64,000 bases of DNA, from the NCBI GenBank assembly GCA_003280895.1, contig QCDM01000002.1, positions 103,346-167,345 on the forward strand, written 5' to 3'. Of the stretch, positions 9,222-19,140 are shown one piece after another. The DNA is from Prochlorococcus sp. AG-355-I20. Lineage in GTDB: Bacteria; Cyanobacteriota; Cyanobacteriia; PCC-6307; Cyanobiaceae. The notes beneath the pieces were generated by a model. It was not told the origin of the DNA, searched no databases, and saw only the letters and a list, made by a program, of their open reading frames with translations. Position numbers and translations under genes: made by a program. Each line of letters begins with the position of its first letter. The first letter of the stretch is position 1.

Positions 9222-10335
9222 GTAGTTCTAAATAGAAAATATTTTTCTTCTTAAGATTTTTTAATTTCTCAGTATTTTTAATTGAGTCATTTTCCAGCAA
9301 TCTCAATTCACCTCCAATTTGTTTTGCTAATTTTCTCGCCAAAAAAAGTCCCACACCAGTGCCGTCCTTCTTCTTGGCGGCAGATCCTCTAAAACCTTTT
9401 TCAAAAATTTTCTCTTTTTCATTTTTGGTTATTTTTTTACCATCATCAAATATACAAATTCCATTACTTGTAATTGCGAGTCCAATTTCAGAATCTTTTT
9501 GAGCGTATTTAAAGGCATTTTCTAATAAATTGGCCACAATTTCAGCAATTACAGCATATTTTGCCTTTAATGGCGATATAGTCCAATCTGGCCAAAGAGA
9601 AGGTTCAGTCCAATCTCTATTCTCTAAGTTCGCATTAGCTTTACCCCTTTCTAATATTGGCCTCAATAAACTCTGAACAGTTATTAACTTTTTATTATCT
9701 AAATTTGGTGGTAATAATAATCTTTCCTCTCCAATTTCTATAGGCAGTTGAATAGGTGCATTTAATTGCGCAAAAGAATCCATATATTGATTAATTTGTT
9801 TTTGCTCTATTATCATGCGTTCTACTATTTCAATAGAATCTTTATCTGAACCAAGCCTTTTTATTAGTAATTTTGCATATGTCCTAATAGCAGCCAATGG
9901 ATTCCTTAGTTGATGGATAATGACATTCACCTGATTTTTTAAATAATTGATTTCTTTATTTTTATTTTGACGTTCTAATTCGATAGAGACGCATTTAGCT
10001 AAAGATATTGAAAGGGCTTTTAATCTAGAATCAAGAGATACTGGCCAATTCCCCCCTTTCAAATCAGTTTCTACTCGAAGGACACCAAGTAGAATATCGT
10101 TTTCTTGAAGCGGATACCATCTTCTATTAGGCGATGAAACTTTTAGTGAAGGATCATCCTCTATTGATGTCAGTAGCCTATCAATTTGTGGCCATTGACC
10201 AACCATTTCAAAAGATGCTTTAGTTCCTTGCTTAGCTGATGCAAGATACATAACTAAATTAGTCACTCCCATTGAGCAACCAAAACTCTCTAGCTGTTTT
10301 ATAATCAATTCTTCAAATTTTTTTGTTAGATTCAT
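9199..10335 (-). CDS. Sensor histidine kinase, GAF-like N-terminus (possible Hik2/CSK type)
   Basis: A 378-residue soluble kinase with no evident membrane span. A GAF-like sensory region (about 1-120) precedes the HisKA H-box HQLRNPLAAIRTY (phosphoacceptor His141). The ATPase domain has an N-box (EIVANLLENAFKYA), a G1 box read as DDGKKI rather than DxGxGI, and an intact G2 box (GTGVGLFLARKLAKQIGG). Cys20 lies in the N-terminal region. The cytosolic GAF-HisKA layout is that of the cyanobacterial Hik2/chloroplast sensor kinase group, but assignment to it is an inference. No response regulator is adjacent. Confidence 0.8.
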   Translation of the reverse strand: MNLTKKFEELIIKQLESFGCSMGVTNLVMYLASAKQGTKASFEMVGQWPQIDRLLTSIEDDPSLKVSSPNRRWYPLQENDILLGVLRVETDLKGGNWPVSLDSRLKALSISLAKCVSIELERQNKNKEINYLKNQVNVIIHQLRNPLAAIRTYAKLLIKRLGSDKDSIEIVERMIIEQKQINQYMDSFAQLNAPIQLPIEIGEERLLLPPNLDNKKLITVQSLLRPILERGKANANLENRDWTEPSLWPDWTISPLKAKYAVIAEIVANLLENAFKYAQKDSEIGLAITSNGICIFDDGKKITKNEKEKIFEKGFRGSAAKKKDGTGVGLFLARKLAKQIGGELRLLENDSIKNTEKLKNLKKKNIFYLELPIKELHA

Positions 10336-10584
10336 AATTAACGAAATTTGAGAAATTTTTAAAAAAACTTAAAAAAAGGTCTTGTAAAATATGAAAAAAG
10401 TATTAAGATATATAAAGAGGTCTGACTTTAGCCAGCCTTAAATATGAGTATTTAATCATATTTTAAGCTACATCAGGGGTTGATGGGTCCTCTATGTAAT
10501 TTGAAGTGAATTTAAAATCACATATATAAGATTAGTAAAAATAAATAAGACTAATCTCATTAATAATTTCAGGAGTACCAATCA
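10336..10584. other. Divergent intergenic region with AT-rich inverted repeat
   Basis: The 249-base gap separates the kinase (leftward) from the DUF3155 gene (rightward) and must hold promoters for both. An imperfect inverted repeat (TTAAATATGA ... TCATATTTTAA) lies around 10437-10465, and AGAGG near 10418 could pair with CCTCT near 10491. No open frame longer than about 16 codons was found. A small RNA is possible but not demonstrated. Confidence 0.35.
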
Positions 10585-10953
10585 ATGTCAAAAAAAAGAA
10601 AAAGAATCAGCAGAAGAAGATTGGCTGGCCAAAGAGTAATGGCACATGTGCCTATTTATCATATCGAAACTGGCAAGCATAAACCAGTTACAGCAGCAAG
10701 AAGATTCATAGCTGAAAATGGTCTCTCTGCACCTTCAGTTTTCAATGTCAGAAGAAATGAACATACCACCGATAGGTTTTTTTGGGGTGAAAAAGGCTTA
10801 TTTAGTGCCCAATATGCTGAAGAAAATCATTTTCTATTTCCATCACTAAAAGTTGTAGTTGAAGGAATTGGTGAAGAAAAAATATTTGAAGGTTTAGAAC
10901 TTACTGCAGATGATTGGGAAGAGATTGAAGAATACGAATATGCTTTTGTTTAA
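10585..10953 (+). CDS. DUF3155 family cyanobacterial protein
   Basis: A 122-residue protein conserved among cyanobacteria, of unknown function. The N-terminus is strongly basic (KKRKRISRRRLAGQRVM), the C-terminus strongly acidic (DDWEEIEEYEYAF). AGGAG lies nine bases before the ATG. The stop overlaps the end of the convergent esterase gene by four bases. The basic tail might bind nucleic acid, but that is only a guess from composition. Confidence 0.8.
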   Translation: MSKKRKRISRRRLAGQRVMAHVPIYHIETGKHKPVTAARRFIAENGLSAPSVFNVRRNEHTTDRFFWGEKGLFSAQYAEENHFLFPSLKVVVEGIGEEKIFEGLELTADDWEEIEEYEYAFV

Positions 10954-11567
10954 AAAATTTTACTTATATTTGAACTTATAAAATTAATTAAATTTGAATC
11001 AATTTGATGAAATCCATCAAATTCTAATAATTCACAAAATTTAGAAGTCTTACTCTTTACTTTTTCATAAATAGTCCTAGAAGCATCTATAGGAACGACG
11101 TCATCAAATAGGCCATGACTAATTATAAATGGAGAGCAATTTTCTTCCGGGGCCCAGTTGGGATGGGGATAACCACTACAAGCAACAATTAATCCGAAAT
11201 TTAATTTAAATCCTGCATCAATTGCCATTGCTGCCCCCTGAGAGAACCCCAACAAAATTGTTTTTCTTAGTGGAATCTGATCAGTATCAAATTTTTTTAA
11301 TGTGACTAAAAGTTTATTTACTTCAACCTCAGCTCCATTCCAATCATGTGGGTATAAGCCATACCACTGTCTTCCCTGGCCACTTGGATGCAATCCAGGG
11401 GCCCTCAAAGAAATTACCTCAAAATCAATATTTATTTTTTCAGTCATCTCCTTTCCAAATAATAAAAGGTCATCAGAATCAGCTCCCCAGCCATGCATCA
11501 AAATAATTCTATGAGTTGCAGTTTGAGAGCTAATCGAGACAAATTCATGATTGATAGCATATTTCAT
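10950..11567 (-). CDS. Phospholipase/carboxylesterase-family alpha/beta hydrolase
   Basis: A 205-residue serine hydrolase. The nucleophile elbow is GFSQG (Ser109), the acid lies in HGLFDDVVP (Asp155 or Asp156), and the histidine in DGFHQ (His187). The oxyanion region is LMHGWGAD. The layout is that of the small carboxylesterase/acyl-protein thioesterase group; the natural substrate is unknown. It diverges from purH with a 33-base gap. Confidence 0.82.
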   Translation of the reverse strand: MKYAINHEFVSISSQTATHRIILMHGWGADSDDLLLFGKEMTEKINIDFEVISLRAPGLHPSGQGRQWYGLYPHDWNGAEVEVNKLLVTLKKFDTDQIPLRKTILLGFSQGAAMAIDAGFKLNFGLIVACSGYPHPNWAPEENCSPFIISHGLFDDVVPIDASRTIYEKVKSKTSKFCELLEFDGFHQIDSNLINFISSNISKIF

Positions 11568-11600
11568 GTTTATATTCTTAAGTAAGTAAACTTTCCCATA

Positions 11601-13154
11601 ATGTCACCATTAGCTTTAGTAAGTGTCTCTGATAAAAAAAATTTAATCCCATTTTGTAAGGAATTGGTAGAGCAATTTAATTATAAAATCCTATCAAGTG
11701 GAGGAACTGCCAAACATCTTATAGAAGCAAAAATTCCAGTTATTAAAGTTGCAGATTTTACTAATTCTCCTGAAATTCTTGGAGGAAGAGTTAAAACCTT
11801 ACATCCAAAAATACACGGAGGGATATTAGCTAAAAGAAATGACGAGGAACATAAAAAAGATATTGAAGCCAACAATCTTAAGTTAATTGACTTAGTAGTT
11901 GTCAATTTATATCCTTTTAAAAAAACTGTAGATCAGGGAGCTAGTTGGGAAGATGCTATTGAAAATATCGATATCGGAGGGCCATCAATGATTCGTTCTG
12001 CAGCAAAAAATCATAAAGAGGTTTCCGTTTTAGTAGATCCTAGTCAGTATCAAAATTTTCTTGAAGAAAGTAAAAAAGGTGAATTGAAAGACTCATATAA
12101 ATCAAAATTAGCCCTTGAAGCTTTTCAACACACAGCAGACTATGACACTTCAATATCTAATTGGATAAGAAAAGAAAAAGATTTACAAACTTCAAAATAT
12201 ATTGAATCTTATCCACTAATCAAAACCTTAAGATATGGGGAGAATCCACATCAAAAAGCTTTCTGGTATGGATTAAGTAACATTGGATGGAACTCAGCAG
12301 AACAATTACAAGGAAAAGACTTAAGTTATAACAATCTATTAGATCTAGAGTCAGCACTTTCAACAGTTTTAGAATTTGGCTACGCAGAAAAAAATGAACT
12401 TGCAAACGACATGTTTGCTGCTGTTATTTTAAAACACAATAATCCTTGTGGTGCTTCAGTAAGTAATTCAGCTTCTAAAGCATTTTTGAATGCTTTGGAA
12501 TGCGACTCTGTTAGTGCATTTGGAGGAATAGTTGCTTTTAATTCAAATTTAGATAGTGAGACCGCAATTCACCTCAAAGATATTTTCTTAGAGTGTGTCG
12601 TCGCCCCATCTTTTGATGAGGAAGCTTTAGAAATTTTAAAAGTTAAAAAGAATTTAAGAATTTTAAAGTTTTCAAAAGATCACCTTCCAAAAAAGAATCA
12701 AAATTCTACTAAATCAATAATGGGAGGATTACTAGTTCAAGATACTGATGATAGTGAAGAAAAAACTGAAAATTGGATTTCAGTAACTAATAAAAATCCG
12801 ATTAATCAAATTAACTTAGATCTAAATTTTGCATGGAAAATTTGTAAACACGTTAAATCTAATGCCATTGTTATTGCAAAAGACCAAAAAACTATTGGGA
12901 TTGGAGCTGGACAAATGAATAGAGTTGGAGCAGCAAAAATTGCATTAAAAGCAGCTGGAAGGTTATGTTCTGATGCTGTCCTGGCCAGCGATGGGTTTTT
13001 CCCATTTGCAGATACTGTAGAACTAGCAAATGAATATGGAATAAAAGCTATTATTCAACCTGGAGGAAGTCTAAGAGATCAAGAAAGTATTGATATGTGT
13101 AATTTAAAAGGAATTTCAATGGTATTTACGCAAAAAAGGCACTTTTTACATTAG
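11601..13154 (+). CDS. purH: Bifunctional AICAR transformylase/IMP cyclohydrolase
   Basis: A 517-residue enzyme catalysing the last two steps of IMP synthesis. The N-terminal MGS-like cyclohydrolase domain (about 1-195) starts ALVSVSDKKNLIPFCKEL and contains SSGGTAKHL. The C-terminal formyltransferase domain opens at KTLRYGENPHQKA and carries the HNNPCGASV block and GIGAGQMNRV. Length is normal. Confidence 0.96.
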   Translation: MSPLALVSVSDKKNLIPFCKELVEQFNYKILSSGGTAKHLIEAKIPVIKVADFTNSPEILGGRVKTLHPKIHGGILAKRNDEEHKKDIEANNLKLIDLVVVNLYPFKKTVDQGASWEDAIENIDIGGPSMIRSAAKNHKEVSVLVDPSQYQNFLEESKKGELKDSYKSKLALEAFQHTADYDTSISNWIRKEKDLQTSKYIESYPLIKTLRYGENPHQKAFWYGLSNIGWNSAEQLQGKDLSYNNLLDLESALSTVLEFGYAEKNELANDMFAAVILKHNNPCGASVSNSASKAFLNALECDSVSAFGGIVAFNSNLDSETAIHLKDIFLECVVAPSFDEEALEILKVKKNLRILKFSKDHLPKKNQNSTKSIMGGLLVQDTDDSEEKTENWISVTNKNPINQINLDLNFAWKICKHVKSNAIVIAKDQKTIGIGAGQMNRVGAAKIALKAAGRLCSDAVLASDGFFPFADTVELANEYGIKAIIQPGGSLRDQESIDMCNLKGISMVFTQKRHFLH

Positions 13155-13155
13155 C

Positions 13156-13716
13156 CTAGGTTGATTTTGGATAATATGTAATCTTATTAGTTTTTCTGAA
13201 TAAAGATAGCCTGCCTGGACCTGCACATAGAAAATAGAGAGAAATAGCACCATATATAAAAGACAATTCGAAAGCATAATTATGACCTTCAACCACTGCC
13301 AGAGGAAAACCTTCTAGTCCAGTATCAAGGAGATGAAAATATACTGCGAATGCCATGGTAGAGAATAGACCAAGAGAAGAAAGCCTCGCAAAAATCCCTA
13401 AAGCCAATCCAACTGGGCATACAAGTTGAGTAATTGCTGCTCCAAAAGTCCAAATAACAGGATCACCAGGCAAAAATGGGAAATACTTACCAACTACAAA
13501 CTCTGCAAAACCTTGCGGATCCTGAAGTTTTTCTAGGCCATGGTGAATCATCAAAGCACAAAAACCTATTCTTAAAACAAAAATCGATAGTTCTCCAAGG
13601 ATATTTACTTCTGACCCTGAAGATGAATTGGCAACTACAACTTCAACTTTTTGGGGCGCCTTAGTTCTATTCATACTTGCAGTTTGAACCTGATTAGTTT
13701 GTGCTTTGTCTTCCAT
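13156..13716 (-). CDS. DoxX-family membrane protein
   Basis: A 186-residue protein with a polar N-terminal stretch of about 45 residues followed by four hydrophobic spans. The first span contains RIGFCALMIHHGLEKL, the typical DoxX opening. Members are small quinone-linked or thiosulfate-related membrane proteins, but most are uncharacterised. It ends one base after the convergent purH stop. Confidence 0.78.
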   Translation of the reverse strand: MEDKAQTNQVQTASMNRTKAPQKVEVVVANSSSGSEVNILGELSIFVLRIGFCALMIHHGLEKLQDPQGFAEFVVGKYFPFLPGDPVIWTFGAAITQLVCPVGLALGIFARLSSLGLFSTMAFAVYFHLLDTGLEGFPLAVVEGHNYAFELSFIYGAISLYFLCAGPGRLSLFRKTNKITYYPKST

Positions 13717-13819
13717 ACTTCATTAATTTTTCATTATTCTAGTTAATAAAGTAGATCATTTGGAATTATCTGACTAATAAATTAAAAAAACTAAGCAATT
13801 TTATAAATGAAAAACAAAT

Positions 13820-15016
13820 TCAGGAAGCAATATCAATTAACTTTTCAATAACATCCGCAACTACCTTATCAGGAGTGGATGCACCAGAGGTAATTCCAAC
13901 ATTAATTTTTCCACTAGGTAGAAAATTATTTTTAAGTTCTAATTCTGATCCAAGTGGTTTATGAAATATTGAGTTTTCTTTAACTGATATCCTATCTGGC
14001 GTATCAATGTGAAAAGAAGAAATATTTTTGTTAATTGCTATTTCTTGAAGGTGAGTAGTATTAGATGAATTGAAGCCTCCAATAACTACTAAAATATCAA
14101 GGTCTTCATCAACCAAAGAGAACATTGCATCTTGCCTTTCTTCAGTTGCATCACAAATAGTATTAAAAGCTAAAAAGTGACTATTTAAGTTTTCTGGTCC
14201 AAATTTCTTTAACATCGTCTTTTCAAAAACCTTTCCAATTTCCTCAGTCTCGCTCTTAAGCATAGTTGTCTGATTTGCAACTCCCACTTTATCTAAATCT
14301 TTATCAGGATCAAATCCATTAGAACAAGCTTTAGCAAATTTGTTCATAAACTCATTTCTATTACCTCTGCCCAAAATATATTCAGAAACAAAGTTCGCTT
14401 CTTCAAGATCAAGTACAACTAAATATTTACCTGCGAATGAACTTGTAGCGAGAGTCTCTTCATGTTTAAATTTTCCGTGAATAATAGATGTGAAAACATG
14501 TTTTTTATGTTTTTCAACTGTGTGCCAAACCTTTGAAACCCATGGACAAGTTGTATCAATAATGTGACAACCTTTTTCATGCAAGAGTTTCATTTCTTGG
14601 ACAGTAGCTCCGAAAGCAGGAAGTATAACAACATCCCCATTAGAAACTAAAGAAAAATCTTTAATTCCATTTTTAGCTGAGATAAATTTTACATTCATTT
14701 TTCTTAAATGATCATTCACCGAGGGATTATGAATTATTTCATTTGTTATCCAAATATTCTCATTTGGGTAATGCCTTCTAGTTTCATAAGCCATTGCAAC
14801 AGCTCTTTCAACTCCCCAACAGAAACCGAAAGCTTGGGCCAATTTAATATTTAGTCTGCCTTTAGTAAAAGAAAAATTATTATCCCTAATAGAACTTATC
14901 AAATCACTTTGGTAAGCTTCTTCTAACGCTTGAGCTCTTTTTGTTGGAGAATCGAAACCCCTTCTATTGTATCTATCAGAATGATGAAGAGATCTTCTAA
15001 AAGCTTGAGTGTCCAT
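13820..15016 (-). CDS. ispH: 4-hydroxy-3-methylbut-2-enyl diphosphate reductase
   Basis: A 398-residue plant/cyanobacterial-type IspH, longer than the roughly 310-residue enterobacterial form. It produces IPP and DMAPP at the end of the MEP pathway, feeding chlorophyll and carotenoid side chains. The three cluster cysteines are in [10 protein letters not shown] (Cys66), DTTCPWV (Cys157) and [10 protein letters not shown] (Cys288). [11 protein letters not shown] and [10 protein letters not shown] complete the signature. Confidence 0.95.
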   Translation of the reverse strand: MDTQAFRRSLHHSDRYNRRGFDSPTKRAQALEEAYQSDLISSIRDNNFSFTKGRLNIKLAQAFGFCWGVERAVAMAYETRRHYPNENIWITNEIIHNPSVNDHLRKMNVKFISAKNGIKDFSLVSNGDVVILPAFGATVQEMKLLHEKGCHIIDTTCPWVSKVWHTVEKHKKHVFTSIIHGKFKHEETLATSSFAGKYLVVLDLEEANFVSEYILGRGNRNEFMNKFAKACSNGFDPDKDLDKVGVANQTTMLKSETEEIGKVFEKTMLKKFGPENLNSHFLAFNTICDATEERQDAMFSLVDEDLDILVVIGGFNSSNTTHLQEIAINKNISSFHIDTPDRISVKENSIFHKPLGSELELKNNFLPSGKINVGITSGASTPDKVVADVIEKLIDIAS

Positions 15017-15053
15017 CTTTCTATATTACAACGTTTTAAATAATTTTTCGTAA

Positions 15054-15086
15054 AAAAAAAGAAACCTGACATAAGTCAGGTTTCTT
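15054..15086 (-). terminator. Rho-independent terminator of amt1
   Basis: A perfect hairpin: GAAACCTGAC (15061-15070), loop ATAA, GTCAGGTTTC (15075-15084). Read on the minus strand it is followed by a run of U from the A tract at about 15052-15060. It begins some 20 bases past the amt1 stop. Confidence 0.88.
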
Positions 15087-15105
15087 AAATCAATTTTCAA
15101 TTAGA

Positions 15106-16566
15106 TTATTTAGCAGATGCAAAGTCTGGATATGCTTCCATTCCATGCTCTCCTATATCCAATCCTTGAGTCTCTTCCTCTTCAGATACTCGGATTCCTC
15201 CGAATAAGCCTCCAATTACAGACCAGGCAATCCAGCAAGTAACTAGTGTCCAAATAGCATAAGCTGCTGCACCAAGAGCTTGAACTAGAAGAAGGGTAAT
15301 ACCTCCGCCATTAAACAATCCCATACCGGCTCCATCACCTTGTACAGCTGTACCCCAAAGACCGATAACTACAGTACCCCATACACCACAAACTCCGTGA
15401 ACAGAGAATGCACCTACAGGATCATCAATCTCAGCGGCATCTAGTGCTGCAACAGAAAATACAACGATGATTCCGCCTACTAGTCCTGCGAACCAGGCTC
15501 CAGCAAGAGTCATATCACCACAACCAGCAGTGATACTAACCAAACCAGCAAGAATACCATTAATTATCATTGTAAGATCAGGCTTACCTGAAGTTAATGT
15601 TGAAACAATAGTTGCACCAATAGCTCCAGCTGCTGCTGCTAGAGTAGTTGTTACAGCAACATATGGAACCCATTGATCCATAGCAAGTTGAGAACCGGGG
15701 TTAAATCCGTACCAACCTATCCATAGGACTAATGCACCTAAAGTAGCTATAGCCATATTGTGTCCTGGCATAGCCTGTGGTTTCCCATCAGCGTATTTGC
15801 CAATTCTTGGTCCAAGAAGCATAGCTCCTACAAGACCCGCCCATGCTCCAACTGAGTGAACAATTGAAGAACCGGCAAAATCAACAAAACCTAAAGAATC
15901 AAGCCAACCACCATTCCATTTCCAGCTACCAGCAATTGGATATATAAATGCAGTTAATACAACAGCAAAAACAACAAATTCTCCAAATTTAACTCTTTCA
16001 GCAACAAGACCGGAAACGATAGTTGCCGCAGTTCCTGCAAAAGCAGACTGGAACAAGAAATCAACAGTTGGGACTAATCCAGCATCAGTTACCATATCTG
16101 CAGTAACTGTTGGATCAAAAAATAAGCCGCCAAAATAAAGCCAACCGTCGGCAACACTTCCTCCGTACATTAATGAATAGCCGATAAACCAATAAGAAGT
16201 TACAGCTAGAGCAAATACAAAGAGGTTTTTAGCAAGAATGTTAACAGCGTTCTTAGAACGGCACATACCTGCCTCAACCATAGCGAAACCGGCGTTCATA
16301 AAGATCACTAGGATAGTAGCGATCAAAAGCCATAAATTGTTAGCAAGAAAAGCTGCATTCAACTCAGGTAAATCAGCTGCGTGAGCTGAAAGATTAAAAA
16401 TACCTAAACCAAACAAAGCTAGGGGAACAGTTGCAAGCCACAACATGGAGCGGTTTGAACTAAATCCTCGAATACTCCTCAAAAGGAGCATAGGTCCATT
16501 AACAAGACTTGCATCTTGAAGTTTGGACCTAGAGCGCCTTTGAGGCGTTTGCAAAGCAGTGGTCAT
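15106..16566 (-). CDS. amt1: Ammonium transporter
   Basis: A 486-residue Amt/MEP/Rh permease with an N-terminal leader of about 60 residues and eleven hydrophobic segments. It imports ammonium, the main nitrogen source in oligotrophic water. Both pore histidines appear, in SSIVHSVGAWAG and FSVHGVCGVWG. A strong terminator follows, and the upstream region has a perfect NtcA box. Codon use is noticeably richer in GC than its neighbours, as in other highly expressed genes here such as psbA. Confidence 0.96.
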   Translation of the reverse strand: MTTALQTPQRRSRSKLQDASLVNGPMLLLRSIRGFSSNRSMLWLATVPLALFGLGIFNLSAHAADLPELNAAFLANNLWLLIATILVIFMNAGFAMVEAGMCRSKNAVNILAKNLFVFALAVTSYWFIGYSLMYGGSVADGWLYFGGLFFDPTVTADMVTDAGLVPTVDFLFQSAFAGTAATIVSGLVAERVKFGEFVVFAVVLTAFIYPIAGSWKWNGGWLDSLGFVDFAGSSIVHSVGAWAGLVGAMLLGPRIGKYADGKPQAMPGHNMAIATLGALVLWIGWYGFNPGSQLAMDQWVPYVAVTTTLAAAAGAIGATIVSTLTSGKPDLTMIINGILAGLVSITAGCGDMTLAGAWFAGLVGGIIVVFSVAALDAAEIDDPVGAFSVHGVCGVWGTVVIGLWGTAVQGDGAGMGLFNGGGITLLLVQALGAAAYAIWTLVTCWIAWSVIGGLFGGIRVSEEEETQGLDIGEHGMEAYPDFASAK

Positions 16567-16619
16567 AAAAAAAAATTAGATCTGCAAAAAAACAGTTTTA
16601 CTGTTTCCTTTCAAATTTA

Positions 16620-16662
16620 AATTTATTCAAAAAACTTATCAGTGTCTAGTAGTTGTTGATAC
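16620..16662 (-). promoter_or_regulatory. NtcA-activated promoter of amt1
   Basis: On the minus strand, GTA-N8-TAC is present exactly (GTATCAACAACTAC, 16649-16662). A -10 element TAAATT (16620-16625) follows after 23 bases, the class II NtcA spacing. The predicted transcript start near 16613 leaves a leader of about 47 bases before the ATG. NtcA itself is encoded at 29639-30373. Confidence 0.85.
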
Positions 16663-16745
16663 CTTTTTTATAGTTGCACCTCAAAAAATTATTTGTTAAA
16701 TTAAAAAATTCTATTTTTAGAAGTTTCAAAATATCAAGATTTTAT

Positions 16746-17486
16746 TTATTTCAAAGGTTTAATTCCTCTCCATGATACGTGGTCTTTATGAAATTCAAAG
16801 GAACAAGGAATAGTTATCATCCCTGCACTTATGGATTCTCTAAAAAGATTGCCGTATAAGGGATCTGCCTCATCTCCGGGGGAAAAAAAACAAGCGTCTT
16901 TTCTTGTAATACAAAGTACTAATACACTTTTACTTTCAGGAATTAATTCCTTTAATTCTATGAGATGTTTTTGGCCTCTTTTCGTTACTGTATCAGGGAA
17001 AAGAGCAACATTTTCTCTAATCCAAGTCGTATTTTTAACCTCTATGTAAATGTTACGTTTATCAGGATTTGAAGATTTTGGAGTTAAAAAAAAGTCAATT
17101 CTGCTTTTTTTATCTTTCCCATAAGGAACTTCAGATTTAATAGTCTCTATTTCTCCTATTATTTCGTCAAGCAAATTTTTCTCAATAACCTTTTTGATTA
17201 ACTTATTTGCAAATAAAGTATTAATACCAACCCAAACCTCCTCATTTTTTGCATCTAAAACACATATCTGTTCCCAAGTAAAAGGTAATTTTCTTTTTGG
17301 AGAAGGGGAAACACTTATTCTTACCTTTGCTCCCTCACACAAAAGTCCCTTCATTGGGCCTGTATTGGCACAATGAGCAGTTACTACCTCTCCACTCTCT
17401 AATTTAATATCTGCAAGAAACCTTTTATACCTCTTGATTAAAACTCCTTCAATTAATGGATCAAATTCAATTATCCGATCATTCAT
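16746..17486 (-). CDS. sfsA: SfsA (sugar fermentation stimulation) homologue
   Basis: A 246-residue protein matching SfsA throughout: [10 protein letters not shown] near residue 40, KSRIDFFL, and YIEVKNTTW with the PD-(D/E)XK-like EVK. SfsA proteins bind DNA and have a nuclease-like fold; their cyanobacterial role is unknown. Its ATG is 31 bases from the divergent murJ start. Confidence 0.9.
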   Translation of the reverse strand: MNDRIIEFDPLIEGVLIKRYKRFLADIKLESGEVVTAHCANTGPMKGLLCEGAKVRISVSPSPKRKLPFTWEQICVLDAKNEEVWVGINTLFANKLIKKVIEKNLLDEIIGEIETIKSEVPYGKDKKSRIDFFLTPKSSNPDKRNIYIEVKNTTWIRENVALFPDTVTKRGQKHLIELKELIPESKSVLVLCITRKDACFFSPGDEADPLYGNLFRESISAGMITIPCSFEFHKDHVSWRGIKPLK

Positions 17487-17517
17487 AAATATGTCGTTAG
17501 TTAAAAATCAAATATAA

Positions 17518-19140
17518 TTGAAACTTAAACTTCTTGAAAAATTTAGACGAATCCAAATGCATTCATTTCTAAAAAATAATGTTTTTTCAATTTCATTTGG
17601 TACTAGTCTTAGTAAATTAGCTGGATGTATAAGACAAATATTCATAGCTGCTGCTTTTGGAATTGGGGTAACATACGACGCATTTAATTATGCCTATATA
17701 ATTCCAGGTTTTTTGCTAATAATCATTGGAGGTATTAATGGTCCCTTACATAACGCAGTCGTTGCAGTTATAACTCCCCTTAACAAAAAAAATGGAGGAA
17801 TTGTTTTAACTCAAGTAAGCATAAAACTTTCAGTATTATTATTTGGTTTAGCTGTATTGATTTACCTTAATTCGAGTTTATTAATTGAATTATTAGCCCC
17901 CAATTTAAGTTACGAAGCTAAATCAATCGCCACTTACCAATTAAAAATACTTACACCTTGTATCCCTTTATCCGGATTCATAGGTTTAAGCTTTGGCGCC
18001 TTAAATTCCCAAAGAAAGTTCTTTTTATCGAGTATAAGTCCAGCGATTACAAGCCTAACTACCATTTTTTTTATTTTATTAAGTTGGATTATCAACCAAG
18101 AAAATGCATATTCTCATTTCTTTACTTATACGGGATTACTAGCTTTTGCAACTTTGACCGGAACTTTAATTCAGTTTTTTGTTCAAATTTCGGAAATAAA
18201 TAAAATCGGTCTCTTAAGATTAGAGTCAAACTTCCAATTATTTAATGATGAAGAGAGTAGGATTTTCAAACTAATTTTTCCAGCATCTATCTCATCAGGT
18301 CTTACTCAAATTAATGTTTTTATCGATATGTTTTTCGCTTCAAGTTTTCAAGGAGCAGCATCGGGACTAGCTTACGGAAACTTTCTTATACAAGCTCCAT
18401 TAGGCATATTATCTAACTCTTTGATTTTGCCATTACTTCCAAAATTCTCTAAATTGAGAAGTGATAAAGACTATATAGGCCTCCAAAAAAAATTGATCTC
18501 TGGAATAGAGTACTGTTTCTTGACAACTATTTTTTTAGCCGCATTTTTCATAACATTTAATAATCAAATAGTACAGTTAGTTTTTCAGAGAGGATCTTTT
18601 GATTATTTAGCGGCTTTAAAAGTAAAGAATATATTAATTGCTTATGGAGTTGGCATACCTTTTTATCTTTATAGAGATTTATTAGTAAGAACTTACTATT
18701 CAATAGAAAAAACAAACTTCCCTTTAAGGTCATCATTTGCAGGAATAATATTAAATATTTTTTTTGATTGGTTTTTAATTGGTGCCCCAATTAATAATTT
18801 TGGGAATCTTTCTCCATATAATTTTGGAGTAGTGGGAATAATTTTATCTTCAGTAATAGTCAACTTTATGGTTAGTGTTTTGCTTTCTTTTAATCTGAGA
18901 AATGAAAATATCCACTTGCCTAACTTGGATTTATTAAGGAAAATTATCCTCATGTTATTAGCGGCATTTATAGATAGCACCCTTTGTTTTACTATTCTTA
19001 AAACTACAAATAAATTCAATTCAATTCTCGGAGAATTTTCATTATTAATATTTGGATCTCTAACTTTTTTTGTAATCTATTTTTTTCTTACAAAATGCCT
19101 GAAAGTAAATAAATTTAAAGTTTATAAAAAAAAGATTTAG
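17518..19140 (+). CDS. murJ: Lipid II flippase MurJ (MviN)
   Basis: A 540-residue membrane protein with about fourteen hydrophobic spans, moving lipid II across the cytoplasmic membrane for peptidoglycan synthesis. The N-terminal SFGTSLSKLAGCIRQIFIAAAFG block is the MviN signature (shown in two parts by family alignments as TxLSK and RQ). The start is TTG; an ATG 13 codons in (HSFLKNNVFS) is an alternative and fits the usual N-terminus. The 3' end overlaps the convergent DUF3181 gene by four bases. Confidence 0.9.
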   Translation: MKLKLLEKFRRIQMHSFLKNNVFSISFGTSLSKLAGCIRQIFIAAAFGIGVTYDAFNYAYIIPGFLLIIIGGINGPLHNAVVAVITPLNKKNGGIVLTQVSIKLSVLLFGLAVLIYLNSSLLIELLAPNLSYEAKSIATYQLKILTPCIPLSGFIGLSFGALNSQRKFFLSSISPAITSLTTIFFILLSWIINQENAYSHFFTYTGLLAFATLTGTLIQFFVQISEINKIGLLRLESNFQLFNDEESRIFKLIFPASISSGLTQINVFIDMFFASSFQGAASGLAYGNFLIQAPLGILSNSLILPLLPKFSKLRSDKDYIGLQKKLISGIEYCFLTTIFLAAFFITFNNQIVQLVFQRGSFDYLAALKVKNILIAYGVGIPFYLYRDLLVRTYYSIEKTNFPLRSSFAGIILNIFFDWFLIGAPINNFGNLSPYNFGVVGIILSSVIVNFMVSVLLSFNLRNENIHLPNLDLLRKIILMLLAAFIDSTLCFTILKTTNKFNSILGEFSLLIFGSLTFFVIYFFLTKCLKVNKFKVYKKKI

